Positions 7,788-14,849 are shown, counted from the stretch's first letter. The stretch: 23,547 nucleotides of DNA from an uncultured Oscillospiraceae bacterium (GCA_958436045.1 CAUBIP010000021.1:1-23547); one strand, 5' to 3'. Notes: generated by a model from the letters alone, not told the origin. Program-made: numbers and translations.

Positions 7788-7813
7788 GCGCCGACACGAT
7801 GTCGGCGCTTTTT
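7788..7813 (+). terminator. Intrinsic terminator after the repeat (right copy)
   Basis: GCGCCGACA and TGTCGGCGC form a nine-pair stem with loop CGA, followed by five T. It is almost the same hairpin as 7369-7398 and may be the original terminator of the permease gene. Confidence 0.8.
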
Positions 7814-7867
7814 ATCTTGCACCGGCGGGGCATGACGGGCATAGACTGGGAGAAAGGAGGGTTTTCC

Positions 7868-8407
7868 ATGGATCTTTCTGATTCTGCCGCCGTGCAGCGC
7901 ATCTGGCAGCGGGTCGGCCTTACGCCCCAGCCGGGCACCCCGAGTGCCACGCCCAGTGCGCCAAGCATCACCCCAGGCACGCCGGACGCACTGCCGGACT
8001 GCCTGCCCCAGTGGATCGCCGCGGAGCAGGCCTCCTGTCGCCGCTGCCAGGCCATGGCCCGCTGCGCCGGGGCGCAGGAGGCCAAAACGCTCTGCTGCCT
8101 CGCCCGCCGATCGGCAGACCACGCCCGCCAGCTCCAAGCGGTCTATTACGTTCTAACCGGCCAGTGCTGCTGTCCTGACGCTGCGCCTACTGACTCTCTC
8201 TGCTGCGGCCCCGCTCAACTGCGCCAGACCATCCAGGCAGCGCAGGCCGCTCAAGCGGCATATCTCCGGCATATTGGTGGTCCCTATGGTGCTGTATTCT
8301 CCCGCCTTGCCCAGGCTAAGGCAGCGCAGACGGACGCTCTTCTGCGGCTTTTGGTACGGCAGAACCTGCAAAATTGCGCTGGAAAAAGCAGCTATGCCGG
8401 AGTATAA
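7868..8407 (+). CDS. Cys-rich, degenerate ferritin-like protein (uncertain)
   Basis: This 179-residue protein has a Pro/Thr/Ser-rich stretch (20-43) and then two helical pairs. Helix text such as CCLARRSADHARQLQAVYYV (76-95), ending in LTG, resembles a clostridial ferritin-like family with AxDExxHAxRL...YYLLTG. The usual glutamate ligands are mostly lost: E53, E71 and the D84-H85 pair remain. It carries twelve cysteines (45, 57, 60, 66, 76, 77, 100-102, 112, 113, 170), including CCC and two CC pairs, which is unusual and could mean metal or redox binding. AAAGGAGGG stands six bases before the ATG. No promoter was recognised; it follows a terminator. The ferritin-like link is from memory of the family and is moderate at best. 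It may instead be an unrelated helical protein. Confidence 0.6.
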   Translation: MDLSDSAAVQRIWQRVGLTPQPGTPSATPSAPSITPGTPDALPDCLPQWIAAEQASCRRCQAMARCAGAQEAKTLCCLARRSADHARQLQAVYYVLTGQCCCPDAAPTDSLCCGPAQLRQTIQAAQAAQAAYLRHIGGPYGAVFSRLAQAKAAQTDALLRLLVRQNLQNCAGKSSYAGV

Positions 8408-8408
8408 T
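8380..8408 (+). promoter_or_regulatory. Candidate promoter of pepD-pepT
   Basis: TGGAAA (8380-8385) and a perfect TATAAT (8403-8408) are spaced by 17 bases. The -10 box overlaps the stop codon of the ferritin-like gene. The same TGGAAA-17-TATAAT layout precedes holB. Confidence 0.62.
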
Positions 8409-8419
8409 AGACCTGCGTT

Positions 8420-8450
8420 CTTCTGCGCCGCCCAAGCCTCGGCGCAGAAG
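8420..8450 (+). promoter_or_regulatory. Hairpin at the 5' end of the pepD transcript
   Basis: CTTCTGCGCC pairs with GGCGCAGAAG (ten pairs, 11-base loop). It starts about five bases after the expected transcription start. No T tract follows, so it is more likely a 5' stem-loop than a terminator of the upstream gene. Confidence 0.5.
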
Positions 8451-8479
8451 GCAAAATCATACCACAAGAGGATGTTACT

Positions 8480-9946
8480 ATGGATTACCTAACCCAATGC
8501 ACCCCCCAGCGGGTCTTTTATTACTTTGAACAGCTCAGCCGGATCCCCCACGGCTCCGGCAATATGGCAGGCGTCAGTGCCTATTGTATGCAGTTTGCCC
8601 AGGCCCACGGCCTGGACGCCACGCGGGACAAGCAGGATAATGTCATCATCCGCAAGCCTGCCTCCCCAGGCCACGAGGCGGCGGACCCGGTCATTTTGCA
8701 GGGGCACCTGGATATGGTCTGCGAAAAGCTGCCGGGCAGCGACTTTGATTTCACCAAAGACCCGCTGCACCTGCAGCTGGAGGGCGACTGGCTCACCGCC
8801 GATGGGACGACCCTCGGCGCGGACAACGGCATCGCCATCGCCATGATCCTGGCCATTTTGGAGGACACGACCCTGGCCCACCCGGCCCTGGAAGCCGTTT
8901 TCACAACGGATGAGGAGACGGGCCTCTTCGGCGCCGCTGCGCTGGACACGTCCTGCCTGCGGGGCAAGACGCTCATCAATCTTGACTCGGAGGATGAAGG
9001 CGTCCTGACCGTCAGCTGTGCCGGGGGCATCCGCGTGACAGGCATCCTGCCCGTCCGCCGCACGCGCTGCACGCTGCCCGGGCTCCGCATCACCGTCGGC
9101 GGCCTGCGGGGTGGGCACTCCGGCGCGCAGATCCACGAAGGCCGCGGCAGCGCGACCCAGCTGCTGGCCCGGCTCCTGCTGCACTGCAGCACGGCAGCCC
9201 CGTTTGCCCTCGTCGGCTTAGACGGCGGCGGCCGGGACAATGTCATCGCTGCCCACGCCACTGCTACACTGGCCGCAGAGCCAGACGTACTGCCAGCTAT
9301 CCAGCAGGCAGCAGCCCAGCTGCAAGCTGCCTTCCAGGCCGAGCTTGCCGCCACCGACCCGGGCGTAACCGTCACTGCGGACGCTCTGCCCGCAGAAAAA
9401 CGCAGCGCCCTCACTTTGGAAGATACCCGCCGCGCCGTGCAGCTGCTGGCCAGCTGCCCCCAAGGCGTGATCGCCATGAGCCAGGACCTGCCCGGCCTGG
9501 TGCAGACCTCCCTGAACCTCGGCATCCTGCAGCTAAGCGGCGAACAGCTGCAGGTAGATTTCTCCGTCCGCAGCAGCTGCGAAAGCCAGAAGGACATGCT
9601 GGTCGCCCGGTTGGGCGCGCTGTTCGGCCTGGCTGGCGGCAAGATCCATACCCACGGCAATTACCCCGGCTGGGCCTTCCTGCGCCACTCGCCGCTGCGG
9701 GATCATATGGTCAAGACCTGGCAGCAGATGTTCGGCGCTGCTCCCAAGGTAGAAGCCATTCACGCCGGGCTGGAATGCGGCCTGTTCGCCGGGAAAATCC
9801 CGGGGCTGGACGCTGTCTCGCTCGGGCCTCAGATGCAGGAGGTCCACACCGTCAACGAACGCCTGAGCATCGCTTCCACACAGCGCGTTTACCGCTATGT
9901 CTGCCAGGTCCTCGCGACCTGGGGCACACAAAAGGAGGAACTATGA
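8480..9946 (+). CDS. pepD: Cytosolic beta-Ala-His / Xaa-His dipeptidase PepD (M20C)
   Basis: PepD is a two-zinc metallopeptidase that splits dipeptides, classically aminoacyl-histidine ones, in the cytoplasm. The 488-residue length is normal. Ligand motifs are present: GHLDMV (H76, D78), GADNGI (D115), TTDEETG with catalytic E145 and ligand E146, LDSEDEG (D169) and a C-terminal histidine in EVHTVNE (H456). The dimerisation lid lies about 195-390 and includes GGLRGGHSG. AAGAGG precedes the ATG. Its stop overlaps the pepT start as ATGA, so the two are translationally coupled and together cover di- and tripeptide breakdown. Confidence 0.94.
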   Translation: MDYLTQCTPQRVFYYFEQLSRIPHGSGNMAGVSAYCMQFAQAHGLDATRDKQDNVIIRKPASPGHEAADPVILQGHLDMVCEKLPGSDFDFTKDPLHLQLEGDWLTADGTTLGADNGIAIAMILAILEDTTLAHPALEAVFTTDEETGLFGAAALDTSCLRGKTLINLDSEDEGVLTVSCAGGIRVTGILPVRRTRCTLPGLRITVGGLRGGHSGAQIHEGRGSATQLLARLLLHCSTAAPFALVGLDGGGRDNVIAAHATATLAAEPDVLPAIQQAAAQLQAAFQAELAATDPGVTVTADALPAEKRSALTLEDTRRAVQLLASCPQGVIAMSQDLPGLVQTSLNLGILQLSGEQLQVDFSVRSSCESQKDMLVARLGALFGLAGGKIHTHGNYPGWAFLRHSPLRDHMVKTWQQMFGAAPKVEAIHAGLECGLFAGKIPGLDAVSLGPQMQEVHTVNERLSIASTQRVYRYVCQVLATWGTQKEEL

Positions 9947-11163
9947 ACGTACTGGACCGCTTTCTCACCTACGTCGCCTACTGGACGACCTCTGACGACG
10001 CCAGCTTGGAATCTCCCAGCACAGCGCGGCAAAAAACACTGGGCCATCTGCTGGTCGACGAAATGCAAGCGCTGGGCCTGCAGGACGTGACAATGGACGC
10101 CGCCGGGAATGTCATCGGCACACTGCCCGCCACCTGTGCCAGCGCACCGGTTCTCGCCCTCATCGCCCATATGGACACCTCACCCGATGCCCCGGGCAAG
10201 GACGTCCATCCCCGTATCGTCCCCTGCACCGGCCAGCCGCTGACGCTGTGCGACGGCGTCACCATCAGCCAGGCCAATTGTCCCGGCTGGCAGGACCTGG
10301 CTGGGCAGGACCTCATCGTGACCGACGGCACCACGCTGCTGGGTGCAGACGATAAGGCCGGTGTCGCAGAAATTCTGGCCGCCGTGCAGAATCTACGGGC
10401 CGGTCAACGCCCCCACGGCGAGGTCCGCGTCATTTTCACCACCGACGAAGAAACCGGCCGGGGCACCCGCGGGCTCGATGTCGCGCGGCTGGGCTGCCAA
10501 TATGGCTACACCGTGGACGGCGGCCCCCTGGGCGAGCTGGAATTTGAGAATTTCAACGCCGCCGATGGAGATGTCATCCTGCACGGCGTCAATGTCCACC
10601 CCGGCTCTGCCAAGGGGATCATGCGCAACGCGCTGACCATGGCCATGGAATTTCACCGCCTACTGCCGGTGGATGCCGTGCCGGAGCGCACTAGCGGCTA
10701 CGAAGGCTTCCTCCACCTGCACAATATGGAGGGCGATGTCTCCCAGGCGCGGCTGCACTATATCATCCGCGACCACGACCGGGAAAAATTCGAAGCGAAA
10801 AAGCAGCTGCTCTGCGACGCTGCCCAGACTCTCTGCGACCGCTACGGCCCCGACGCGGCAGAGGCCACCTGCACAGACACTTATTACAATATGAAGGAAT
10901 ACATCCTGCCCCACCCGCACCTGATTGACCGGGCCAAGGCCGCCTTCGAGGCCCACGGCATCACACCCCTGTGCCAGCCCATCCGCGGCGGTACCGACGG
11001 CGCGACCCTCTCCCGCCTCGGCCTGCCCTGCCCCAATCTCTCCACCGGCGGCTATCAGTTCCACAGTGTCCGGGAGTTTATCCCGGTACAGAGCCTGCAT
11101 ACGATGGTGGCTGTTCTGGAGGACCTTGTCTGCAGTTTTGTCGAAAAAACCGATGTTTCCTGA
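9943..11163 (+). CDS. pepT: Peptidase T, tripeptide aminopeptidase (M20B)
   Basis: PepT removes the N-terminal residue from tripeptides with a two-zinc site. The 406-residue protein shows IAHMDTSPD (H76, D78), GADDKAG (D136), TTDEETG (E169 catalytic, E170 ligand), TVDGGPLGELEFENFNAA (D192) and the C-terminal GYQFHSVREF histidine region, all typical of PepT. The ATG at 9943 shares four bases with the pepD stop and has AAAGGAGG five to six bases upstream. In-frame starts further upstream lie inside pepD and are rejected. No terminator hairpin is visible before the next promoter, which starts 22 bases downstream. Confidence 0.95.
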   Translation: MNVLDRFLTYVAYWTTSDDASLESPSTARQKTLGHLLVDEMQALGLQDVTMDAAGNVIGTLPATCASAPVLALIAHMDTSPDAPGKDVHPRIVPCTGQPLTLCDGVTISQANCPGWQDLAGQDLIVTDGTTLLGADDKAGVAEILAAVQNLRAGQRPHGEVRVIFTTDEETGRGTRGLDVARLGCQYGYTVDGGPLGELEFENFNAADGDVILHGVNVHPGSAKGIMRNALTMAMEFHRLLPVDAVPERTSGYEGFLHLHNMEGDVSQARLHYIIRDHDREKFEAKKQLLCDAAQTLCDRYGPDAAEATCTDTYYNMKEYILPHPHLIDRAKAAFEAHGITPLCQPIRGGTDGATLSRLGLPCPNLSTGGYQFHSVREFIPVQSLHTMVAVLEDLVCSFVEKTDVS

Positions 11164-11184
11164 TTTTCTATCGCAAAAACCTGT

Positions 11185-11213
11185 TTGTCATTTCTTCCCT
11201 GGCCCCGTATAAT
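11185..11213 (+). promoter_or_regulatory. Promoter of the yedE operon
   Basis: TTGTCA (11185-11190) and TATAAT (11208-11213) are separated by 17 bases, predicting a start near 11219-11220. Confidence 0.85.
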
Positions 11214-11255
11214 AGAAATACGTGATTCTTAGCTCAGTATCACGTTATTCTATTA
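11210..11255 (+). promoter_or_regulatory. Long inverted repeat over the yedE transcription start
   Basis: Arm TAATAGAAATACGTGAT (11210-11226) and arm ATCACGTTATTCTATTA (11239-11255) match as inverted repeats at 15 of 17 positions, with a 12-base spacer. It overlaps the -10 box and runs to just before the ribosome binding site. It could be an operator for a dimeric regulator or, in its inner part (CGTGAT/ATCACG), a 5' stem-loop in the mRNA. Confidence 0.7.
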
Positions 11256-11278
11256 AGAGGAAAGGAAGATTTCTTACA

Positions 11279-12343
11279 ATGAAAAAATGGTTCTCCCAGA
11301 ACTGGCTCATTGTGCTCTCTGGCTTGGTCATTGGCGCGGCAGCTGTGACGCTGACAGCCCTGGGCAATCCGGGTAACATGGGCTTCTGTATCGCCTGTTT
11401 CCTGCGCGATACCTCTGGCGCCCTCGGCCTGCACAGTGCCCCGGTCGTCCAGTATTTCCGTCCGGAGATCGTCGGCATCGTCTTGGGTGCTCTCATCGCG
11501 GCCATCGCCGCCAAGGAGTTTAAGGGCCACGGCGGCTCCTCCCCGGTCCTGCGGTTCGTCCTGGGCGCCTTCGTCATGATCGGCGCGCTGATGTTCCTGG
11601 GCTGCCCGCTGCGTATGGTCATCCGCCTGGGCGGCGGCGACCTGAATGCGCTGGTCGGTCTTGTCGGCTTTATCGTCGGCATCCTGGTCGGCATCGTGTT
11701 CCTGAAGAAGGGCTTCAGCCTGCAGCGCTCCTATCGCCAGATGAAGGCGGAAGGCGCGGCGTTCCCGCTGGTCCTGGTCGGGCTCTATGTCGTTTATCTG
11801 CTCTTTAAGACGGCCTTCAAGGCCTCCGAAGAGGGCCCCGGCAGCATGCACGCCGCCATCGGCGTCGCTCTGGCCATCGGCGTGATCGTTGGTATTCTTT
11901 GCCAGAGAAGCCGTATGTGCATGGTCGGCGGCATCCGCAACAGTGTCATGTTCCGTGACTTCGGCCTGATCTCCGGCTTCCTGGCCATCCTGATCGCCGT
12001 CATCATCGGCAACCTGATCCTGGGCAAATTCAACCTTGGCTTCGAAGGACAGCCCATCGCCCATACGGACGGTGTCTGGAATTTCCTGGGCATGGCCCTG
12101 GTCGGCTGGCTCTCCGTCCTGCTGGGCGGCTGCCCGCTGCGTCAGCTGGTCCTCAGCGGCGAAGGCAATTCCGACGCTGCCATGGCCGTTCTCGGCATGC
12201 TGGCCGGCGCAGCCTTCTGCCATAACTTTGGCCTGGCCTCCTCTGCAAACGGTCCCACCGCCAACGGCAAGGTCGCTGTGATCATCGGGTTCGTTGTTGC
12301 ATTGCTCGTATCTCTGGTCTGCACAAGGAGGGCAAAAGAATGA
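11279..12343 (+). CDS. yedE: YeeE/YedE-family membrane transporter (selenium-metabolism or thiosulfate type)
   Basis: The 354-residue polytopic membrane protein has two similar halves, each with a GCPLR motif (108-112 and 284-288), plus conserved cysteines at 37 and 40 (GFCIACFLRD), 109, 208, 214 (CQRSRMC), 285 and 314. This is the layout of the YeeE/YedE family, in which cysteines relay sulfur compounds across the membrane. The GNMGFCIACFLRDTSGALGLH segment resembles the subgroup associated with selenium metabolism. A TusA-like protein is coupled directly downstream, as in both the selenium (YedE-YedF) and thiosulfate (TsuA-TsuB) pairs. No selD or other selenium gene is in the window, so the substrate is open. 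A purine-rich AGAGGAAAGGAAG precedes the ATG. An in-frame GTG at 11222 falls in the inverted repeat at the transcription start and is rejected. Confidence 0.85.
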   Translation: MKKWFSQNWLIVLSGLVIGAAAVTLTALGNPGNMGFCIACFLRDTSGALGLHSAPVVQYFRPEIVGIVLGALIAAIAAKEFKGHGGSSPVLRFVLGAFVMIGALMFLGCPLRMVIRLGGGDLNALVGLVGFIVGILVGIVFLKKGFSLQRSYRQMKAEGAAFPLVLVGLYVVYLLFKTAFKASEEGPGSMHAAIGVALAIGVIVGILCQRSRMCMVGGIRNSVMFRDFGLISGFLAILIAVIIGNLILGKFNLGFEGQPIAHTDGVWNFLGMALVGWLSVLLGGCPLRQLVLSGEGNSDAAMAVLGMLAGAAFCHNFGLASSANGPTANGKVAVIIGFVVALLVSLVCTRRAKE

Positions 12344-12555
12344 AACAGGTCGACGCAAGAGGCCAGCTGTGCCCCATGCCGGTGCTGATGGTCCAAAATG
12401 AGATCAAGGCTTCTCAGCCCACTTCTCTGGAGATCCTGGTGGACGATAGCTGCGCGGTGGAAAATGTCACGCGCTTTGCCTCGAACCATGGCTACAGCGT
12501 AAAAAAAGAAGCCCACGGCGACGAATTCACCCTGGTGCTGGAAAAGAACGCTTGA
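12340..12555 (+). CDS. TusA/SirA-like sulfur (or selenium) carrier protein
   Basis: The 71-residue protein is one TusA-like domain with the active cysteine in LCPMP (C11) near the N-terminus, after the typical VDARGQ start. These proteins carry persulfide, or possibly selenium, on this cysteine. It overlaps yedE by ATGA and has AAGGAGGG upstream, so it is probably the cytoplasmic acceptor of what YedE brings in. YedF proteins of selenium operons usually add a second C-terminal domain, and this one lacks it; the stop and hairpin that follow show no trace of a truncated remainder. This makes a TsuB-like thiosulfate role a fair alternative. Confidence 0.88.
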   Translation: MKQVDARGQLCPMPVLMVQNEIKASQPTSLEILVDDSCAVENVTRFASNHGYSVKKEAHGDEFTLVLEKNA

Positions 12556-12570
12556 TTCCATAAAGCTTTT

Positions 12571-12602
12571 CAAGGCTGACGCATAAAAATGCGCCAGCCT
12601 TG
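12571..12602 (+). terminator. Gene-end hairpin after the TusA-like gene
   Basis: CAAGGCTG-A-CGCAT and ATGCG-C-CAGCCTTG form a 13-pair stem with one mismatch and an AAAA loop. The T tract after it is weak because the repeat element starts five bases later. Confidence 0.65.
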
Positions 12603-12606
12603 TTGT

Positions 12607-12839
12607 GCTTGTCAAAAAACATTTTTGACAAGCGCTCAAACACGACTCCGCTGTGTAAACTCGAGGCGCAAAATCAGAGATTTTGACTCTCGCTTAAGCT
12701 TTTGACTCTCGCTTCGTAGTCAATCGCGCTGCGCTACGCTTGCGCTCTTGGCGTCTCACCCACTTACCGCCGGAGAAAATAATTTTGGCTTGATTTGCGC
12801 CGTGCACGGCGCAAACTCTGCGAGGCTTTTTGAGCAAGC
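12607..12839 (+). repeat. Intergenic hairpin-rich repeat element, copy B (MITE-like)
   Basis: Second, shorter copy of the element at 7401-7779. It starts with GCTTGTCAAAAA / TTTTTGACAAGC (12607-12633), then CTCAAACACGAC, AAAATC/GATTTT plus GACTCTC, the GTCTCACCCA module (12753) with CGCCGGAGAAAAT, and a perfect 22-base palindrome of TTTGCGCCGTG. The closing block at 12809-12833 is identical over 25 bases to 7754-7778. Ends carry inverted GCTTGTCAAAAA (left) and TTTTTGAGCAAGC (right), flanked by TGTTG at 12601-12605 and 12840-12844, with one extra T on the left. TTTTGACTCTCGCTT occurs twice (12681 and 12700). There is no open reading frame of note. Confidence 0.75.
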
Positions 12840-12954
12840 TGTTGCGGCCAACGCATAATACTACTACATTGGCTTTGTTGCTATATGGTTTTGTTTTTCT
12901 TGCACAGTTTTCAGGTGCGATCGTCGGCAGAAGCTACGAATTTCTCGTTTTCCC

Positions 12955-12983
12955 TTGTCTACCCCGCCTGCCTGTGGTATTCT
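12955..12983 (+). promoter_or_regulatory. Candidate promoter of the deaminase gene
   Basis: TTGTCT (12955-12960) and TATTCT (12978-12983) are spaced by 17 bases, 45 bases before the start codon. Bases 12840-12954 are AT-richer than the surroundings and show no other gene. Confidence 0.65.
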
Positions 12984-13027
12984 GGGCGCAGAAGCAGGCA
13001 CACCCCACCGCCAGAAAGGAGCCAACG

Positions 13028-13543
13028 ATGATCAAAGCAAGCGACCCCCGTTTTGCCCACTTCACCCCTGAGATGGACGCCAAATTCCTCCGCCGGGCCA
13101 TGGCCGTGGCAGAGGAAGCCCAGGCTGCCGGGAACCACCCCTTCGGCTGCATTCTCGTCGACCTGGAAGGCAAAATCCTCATGGAGCAGGGCAATATTGA
13201 AGTCACCGGCCGGGTCTGTACCGGCCACGCCGAGACGACGCTGATGCAGCGCGCCTCCCATGATTTTGACCGCGCCAAGCTCTGGGACTGCACCCTCTAT
13301 ACCAGCATCGAGCCCTGCTGCATGTGCTGCGGCGCGGTCTACTGGGGCAATGTCGGCCGTATCGTCTTCGCCGCGACGGAGCAGGACCTGCTGGAGCTGA
13401 CCGGCGACCATGAGGACAACCCCACGTTCCACAGCGACTGCCGCACGATACTGTCCACTGGTCAAAAAGACATCGTCATCCAAGGGCCCATCCCCGCTCT
13501 GCGGGAGGAAGCCTTGGCCCCGCACCGGTATTATTGGAAATAA
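13028..13543 (+). CDS. Nucleoside/guanine deaminase of the cytidine deaminase fold
   Basis: The 171-residue cytosolic protein has the zinc site of the CDA-like deaminases: H67-A-E69 (GHAETTLM) with E69 as proton shuttle, and PCCMC with C97 and C100 as zinc ligands, followed by GAVYWGNVGRIVFA. The NHPFGCILVD segment (36-45) is the usual substrate-side motif. Guanine deaminases (GuaD) and tRNA adenosine deaminases share this layout; the long C-terminal part with HRYYWK is closer to free base or nucleoside deaminases than to TadA. AAAGGAG stands seven bases before the ATG. It is a single gene between repeat copy B and a hairpin. A role in purine salvage is plausible, but the substrate is not readable from sequence. 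Confidence 0.85.
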   Translation: MIKASDPRFAHFTPEMDAKFLRRAMAVAEEAQAAGNHPFGCILVDLEGKILMEQGNIEVTGRVCTGHAETTLMQRASHDFDRAKLWDCTLYTSIEPCCMCCGAVYWGNVGRIVFAATEQDLLELTGDHEDNPTFHSDCRTILSTGQKDIVIQGPIPALREEALAPHRYYWK

Positions 13544-13561
13544 AAACACAGAAAAGCAAAA

Positions 13562-13597
13562 CCGCGGGCGGCGCCCATCCCAGGACGCCGCCCGCGG
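13562..13597 (-). terminator. Terminator between the convergent deaminase and M20 peptidase genes
   Basis: CCGCGGGCGGCG and CGCCGCCCGCGG form a perfect 12-pair GC stem with a 12-base loop. The T-rich tail (TTTTGCTTTT) follows on the minus strand, so it mainly serves the M20 peptidase gene; it may also slow the plus-strand transcript. Confidence 0.82.
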
Positions 13598-13603
13598 CTG
13601 CGT

Positions 13604-14722
13604 TTATGCCGGCAGATTAAACAGCGGGCAGATCAGCCGCAGCGCCACACCCAAGCCCTGGGCCAGGCTCTCCGGCAGAATATACTCCTGCCGCGTATGC
13701 GCCCCGCTCCCGTACACAAGCCCCACGCAGGCAGCGGGGATTCCCCGGGAAAATGGGATATTGCAATCCGTCGAGCCGATGATCCTGCGGGGCGCGTGCC
13801 CCGTTTCCGCCGTGACGGCGGCGCAGATATCGTTCAGCAATGATGTCTGACGTTCCGGGTCCCGGCACGCGCCTGTCCCCGGCCTGCGGCCCAAAAGCGT
13901 GATCTCCGGCGAGAACGGCGCGGCGATGCGCCGCAGATTTTCCTCCATCGCCGCCATGGCAGCCGCCGTCTCCGCCCGGTACTCGTACAGCAGCTCTGCC
14001 CGCTGGGCGATGGTATTGACGGAGGTCCCACCGCTGATTTGCCCCACATTAAACGTCGCCCCCGGCGCGACGGGCTGGCGATAGAGTGCGCAGATCAGCT
14101 CCGCCATTTGGGCAATGGCATTGGGCTTGCCGAAATCCAAATACGAGTGGCCCCCGGCCGTCTCCAGGCAGATGCGATACCGGGCCGAGCCCACCGCGCC
14201 GGTAAAGACCGTATCCAGCCCCAGGTCGAACGAGACGACCTGGCAGACATCCTCCCCCAGCGCATCCAGCAGCGCCCGGCTGCCCTTGAGATTTCCCAGA
14301 CCCTCCTCGCAGGTATTGGCAGCGAAAACGACGCCGCAGCGCGGCTGCCGCCCGCTACGCAGGACATAGCGCGCCGCCATCAGCAGCGCCGCCACATTGG
14401 CCGTATCGTCAAAGGCCCCGGGGCAATACAGGCGCGCCCCCTCAGTCCGGGGCGTAAACGGGGCGGTATCCGGAAAAACGGTATCCAGATGCGCCAGAAA
14501 AACCGCCACCGGACGCCCTAGCGTCACGCCGATGGTGCAGATCACATTTTTCGCCCTGTCGATCGTCACATCCCCCGCGCCGCTGCGGCGCAGCCAATCT
14601 CTGCAAAACGCGGCGCGGGCGTCCTCCTGCCCCGTCGGCGCTGGGATCTGGCAGAGCTGCAGCGTCAGCTCCAGCAGCTCCTGCTGGTGTTCCGCGATAT
14701 ATTGCCGCACCGTTCCTTCCAT
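13604..14722 (-). CDS. M20-family metallopeptidase
   Basis: The 372-residue protein has the M20 two-zinc layout: FLAHLDTV (H78, D80), PGAFDDTANV (D105 as bridging ligand), NTCEEGLGN (E139 catalytic, E140 ligand), SFDLGLD (D166) and a C-terminal SGAHTRQE (H342). The lid domain, about 175-285, holds GGHSYLDFGKPNAI and a GGTSVN motif. The class includes tripeptidases, dipeptidases and amidohydrolases; TvfPDTAPF and GGTSVNTI are reminiscent of PepT-like and succinyl-diaminopimelate-like members, so substrate is open. GGGAGG lies eight bases before the ATG. It has its own promoter and terminator and diverges from trxA. Confidence 0.88.
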   Translation of the reverse strand: MEGTVRQYIAEHQQELLELTLQLCQIPAPTGQEDARAAFCRDWLRRSGAGDVTIDRAKNVICTIGVTLGRPVAVFLAHLDTVFPDTAPFTPRTEGARLYCPGAFDDTANVAALLMAARYVLRSGRQPRCGVVFAANTCEEGLGNLKGSRALLDALGEDVCQVVSFDLGLDTVFTGAVGSARYRICLETAGGHSYLDFGKPNAIAQMAELICALYRQPVAPGATFNVGQISGGTSVNTIAQRAELLYEYRAETAAAMAAMEENLRRIAAPFSPEITLLGRRPGTGACRDPERQTSLLNDICAAVTAETGHAPRRIIGSTDCNIPFSRGIPAACVGLVYGSGAHTRQEYILPESLAQGLGVALRLICPLFNLPA

Positions 14723-14755
14723 ATGCCGCGCCTCCCGGTCTTTTATTCTGCCCCC

Positions 14756-14784
14756 ATTTTACCGCGCCGGGGACGGATTTACAA
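14756..14784 (-). promoter_or_regulatory. Promoter of the M20 peptidase gene
   Basis: On the minus strand TTGTAA (14779-14784) and TAAAAT (14756-14761) are separated by 17 bases, 34 bases upstream of the start codon. Confidence 0.72.
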
Positions 14785-14831
14785 CCGCCTTGCAAAAAAT
14801 ACGGAAAAGCCGCGCATTTTTGTAAGAAATG

Positions 14832-14840
14832 TGTTATAAT
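14832..14840 (+). promoter_or_regulatory. Extended -10 promoter of trxA
   Basis: TGTTATAAT is a full extended -10 element. No good -35 lies 17 bases upstream, which fits an extended -10 promoter. Confidence 0.68.
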
Positions 14841-14849
14841 ATAGGTACC

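Noticed and set aside
7496..8137. Minus-strand open frame across repeat copy A and the Cys-rich gene
   Set aside because: It crosses several hairpins and a terminator and lacks a ribosome binding site or protein-like pattern.
11240..12358. Minus-strand open frame opposite yedE
   Set aside because: It is Asp/Gln/His-rich, the typical complement of a hydrophobic coding sequence; yedE has promoter, ribosome binding site and family motifs.
12830..13027. Longer N-terminus of the deaminase from an upstream in-frame start
   Set aside because: The extra 66 codons begin inside repeat copy B and cross the likely promoter; the ATG at 13028 has a good ribosome binding site and fits the family length.
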